The translations under genes and the position numbers were made by a program. A model generated the notes under the pieces. That model was not told where the DNA came from. It did no database searches and saw only the letters and a list, made by a program, of their open reading frames with translations. A DNA stretch of 64,000 bases from Acidobacteriota bacterium (GTDB taxonomy: Bacteria > Acidobacteriota > Vicinamibacteria > Vicinamibacterales > UBA2999): the NCBI GenBank assembly GCA_963169195.1, contig CAUJDN010000088.1, positions 36,487 to 100,486 on the forward strand, in the 5' to 3' direction. This document shows positions 62,241 to 64,000 of the stretch, piece by piece; within the stretch, counting starts at the first letter, position 1; every line of letters begins with the position of its first letter.

Positions 62241-63838
62241 TTCCATGCATCGGTCGCCGGCCGCTGAGGGCGGCCATGCTGGCGACGAGTGTGGTGGCGG
62301 GGACCGGGTGCGCCGCGCGTGGGCCATCGGCGGAGACCACGGCCGCGCTCTCGAACGCAGGCGCGCTCGTGCGGCAGGGCTGCTTTCTGTGCCTGCAGGA
62401 GGCGGTTTCAATCCTCGAGAAGCAGGTGTCTGGCCCGCCGGCGCCGCCCGCGACGGTCACGGCCCGTCTCGTCGAGGCGCGGATCCTCGAAGGGCTGCGC
62501 CAGCGTGAGCTCGGCATCGACTCCTCGGTCGCGTTCGCACGGGCGAGGGAGCTCGCCGGGGCGCTGAGTGCGCCGCGGCCGGGCGGCCGGCACCGCAGCG
62601 GCGGCCCGCAGGGTGCCAGCGAGGGCATCGACTACACGGCCCTGCTGGACCTCGCCGATCTCGTCTCCGGCGACCCGATGGCGCCCGTCTTCGGCACGCG
62701 CGCCCTGCCGTATCCGCAGTGGCAGGCCCGCGTGAAGTCGCTCAGCGAGACGCTCGCCAACGCCATCCCCTCGTCGAGGCTCGCCACCTACGTTGCGCTG
62801 TCGGCAGCCTGCGAGGACCGGCAGATGCGCGAAGCCCTCGATGCCGGGGCCATCGCGAAGGCACACCCGGACACGCCGCTCCTCACCTGGCGAGTGGCCA
62901 CCTGCGCGCTCGGCCCGGACGAGTCCGTGGCGGCGCTCGCCGAACAGGACCTGCGGTGGCACGAGGCCCTGTGGTACCTCGGCCGCCGCCAGCTGGCCAC
63001 CTCGCGCGACGTGCGGCGCGCCGCGGAGCTCTTCGCGCGCGCCGCGGTGGGCCTGCCGGATGCCCCGGCGGTCCTGCTCTCGCTGGCCGGCGCGCAGCAG
63101 GCACTCCGCCAGCTCGAGCCAGCGCTGGCCACCTACGATCGCCTCCTGGCCATCAGCCCCACCGCGCGGCCGGCGCTCCTCGGTCGAGTCATCTGCCTCA
63201 CCCACCTCGGCCGGCACCACGAGGCCGTGGCCACGGCCACGACGATGATCGACCTCGGCACGTTCCTTGTCGGCGACGCCCGGTACTGGCGGGGGTGGAA
63301 CCACTACCAGCTCGGGAGCCTTGCTGCCGCGGAGGCCGATGCAGAGCAGGCCCTGCGGCTGATGTCGAACACGAACGCCTTCACTCTGGCCGGCGTCGTG
63401 AAGTACGAGCTGACGAAGCTGGACGAGTCGGAGGAGCGGTTGACGCGCGCGCGGGAGATGGACAGTGCCAATTGCCAGGCCATCTGGTATCTCGGCCTGG
63501 TCCACACGGCGCGGCGCGACTGGGTCGCGGGCGCCTCCGACTTCACCACCGCCGTCTCGTGCTACACGCAGGCGGCCGCCACGGCGCGCGCCGAGCTCGA
63601 GGCGCTCGACCGCTCGACCGGTCCGCCCGAGACCAGGGCCTCCGCCAGGGCCGAGCACGAGGCCACCATGAAGTCCAGCGAGCTCCGGGCCGCGCAGAGC
63701 GCATACAATGCCGCGCACTGCCTCGTGCGCACCGGCAACCCCTCGGGTGCGCTCCACTACCTGGCGATTGCCGCCGACCACCCCGGGATGAAGGCGCAGG
63801 CCGAGCGCCTCCGTACGACCCTGCCGGTCCCCCACTGA
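62231..63838 (+). CDS. TPR-repeat lipoprotein
   Basis: A 535-residue protein with a short basic n-region and hydrophobic stretch ending in the lipobox AGTGC (near residue 27), so probably a lipoprotein. The rest is alpha-helical TPR-type repeats (for example AYNAAHCLVRTGNPSGALHYL near the C-terminus). No enzyme motif. The start codon lies inside the word-repeat region, so GTG 62231 is uncertain; ATG 62276 would cut into the signal peptide. Function is not recognised. Confidence 0.65.
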   Translation: MIGIPCIGRRPLRAAMLATSVVAGTGCAARGPSAETTAALSNAGALVRQGCFLCLQEAVSILEKQVSGPPAPPATVTARLVEARILEGLRQRELGIDSSVAFARARELAGALSAPRPGGRHRSGGPQGASEGIDYTALLDLADLVSGDPMAPVFGTRALPYPQWQARVKSLSETLANAIPSSRLATYVALSAACEDRQMREALDAGAIAKAHPDTPLLTWRVATCALGPDESVAALAEQDLRWHEALWYLGRRQLATSRDVRRAAELFARAAVGLPDAPAVLLSLAGAQQALRQLEPALATYDRLLAISPTARPALLGRVICLTHLGRHHEAVATATTMIDLGTFLVGDARYWRGWNHYQLGSLAAAEADAEQALRLMSNTNAFTLAGVVKYELTKLDESEERLTRAREMDSANCQAIWYLGLVHTARRDWVAGASDFTTAVSCYTQAAATARAELEALDRSTGPPETRASARAEHEATMKSSELRAAQSAYNAAHCLVRTGNPSGALHYLAIAADHPGMKAQAERLRTTLPVPH

Positions 63839-63907
63839 CGCCGCCCTCGTCTACGTGACCGTCGTCGGTGCCGTGGCTCGCACTCACGACAGCAGCCAGC
63901 CGCACCT

Positions 63908-64000
63908 CCGCGCTTCGAACCCCCGCGCTTCGAACCCCCGTGCTTCGAACCTCCGTGCCTCGAACCCCCGCGCTTCGAACCCCCGCGCTTCGAACCCCCG
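63908..64000. repeat. 15-base tandem repeat containing CTTCGAACCC
   Basis: Six full units of CCGCGCTTCGAACCC (variants in the third and fourth) and a partial copy run off the window end. There are no spacers between units and each contains the palindrome TTCGAA. It follows the TPR gene after 69 bases with no gene visible. The true extent is unknown. Confidence 0.85.

Noticed and set aside
63908..64000. tRNA T-arm (TTCGAACCCC resembles the T-loop)
   Set aside because: The word is part of a 15-base tandem array; no acceptor, D or anticodon arm can be folded around it.
63908..64000. CRISPR array
   Set aside because: Units are contiguous with no spacers and too short; no cas genes nearby.

Overview
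The window is a very GC-rich bacterial chromosome segment in which nearly every base is coding. It carries no ribosomal RNA, tRNA, CRISPR array, phage or transposase gene that I can recognise. The gene mix points to a free-living Gram-negative member of the Acidobacteriota, perhaps Vicinamibacteria: a TonB-dependent receptor with a carboxypeptidase-regulatory N-terminus, a MoxR/DUF58/VWA/DUF4175 operon, an FHA-GAF-PP2C phosphatase, an orphan NuoI, and many secreted peptidases. The taxonomic call is an inference from content, not from a marker gene.

Positions 1-23,500 are a phosphate and polyphosphate region. It holds a PhoB/PhoR pair, a Pit phosphate transporter with its DUF47 partner, a secreted beta-helix protein next to a TonB-dependent receptor, a divergent arsM/arsR pair, a DASS anion transporter, GlgC, a second PhoB-like regulator, a CHAD-SixA-DagK operon, an exopolyphosphatase, and pstSCAB-phoU. 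Four promoters here (pit operon, TonB receptor, second regulator, pstS) carry 7-base half-sites repeated every 11 bases, the geometry of PHO boxes, with a -10 element 10 bases after a half-site. This ties Pit, Pst, the second regulator and the outer-membrane receptor into one predicted regulon.

Positions 23,600-30,200 hold citrate synthase, an M28 peptidase or glutaminyl cyclase, and a three-gene operon (FHA-GAF-PP2C phosphatase, a small membrane protein, a LeuA-like synthase). A small zinc-ribbon protein and a rhomboid protease follow. Positions 30,228-44,287 are one long minus-strand operon of eight genes: TPR metalloprotease, DUF4159, MoxR ATPase, DUF58, BatA-like VWA protein, a giant DUF4175 coiled-coil protein, a VWA/amidotransferase-like membrane protein and a caspase-fold protein that lacks the catalytic cysteine.

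Positions 44,500-63,800 are mixed housekeeping and accessory genes. They include an ICMT-like membrane protein, a glycosyltransferase, an M24 peptidase, a CocE-type hydrolase fused to a D-aminoacylase, a lipid-type methyltransferase and a homocysteine methyltransferase/MTHFR fusion. NuoI, a LytS/LytTR pair, signal peptidase I, a CDF metal transporter, MoaC, Rex, an OPT peptide transporter and a TPR lipoprotein follow.

Scattered through the window are short tandem 'word' repeats (GAGAAGT, CTTGGGT, CACGAAG, ATCTGCG, CGATTGGG, and a 15-mer containing TTCGAACCCC). Several are arranged as inverted arms around a short core, once enclosing an S23-type four-helix-bundle gene. They look like one class of small mobile or recombinogenic cassette and, with the Pho-box network, are the most unusual signal here.
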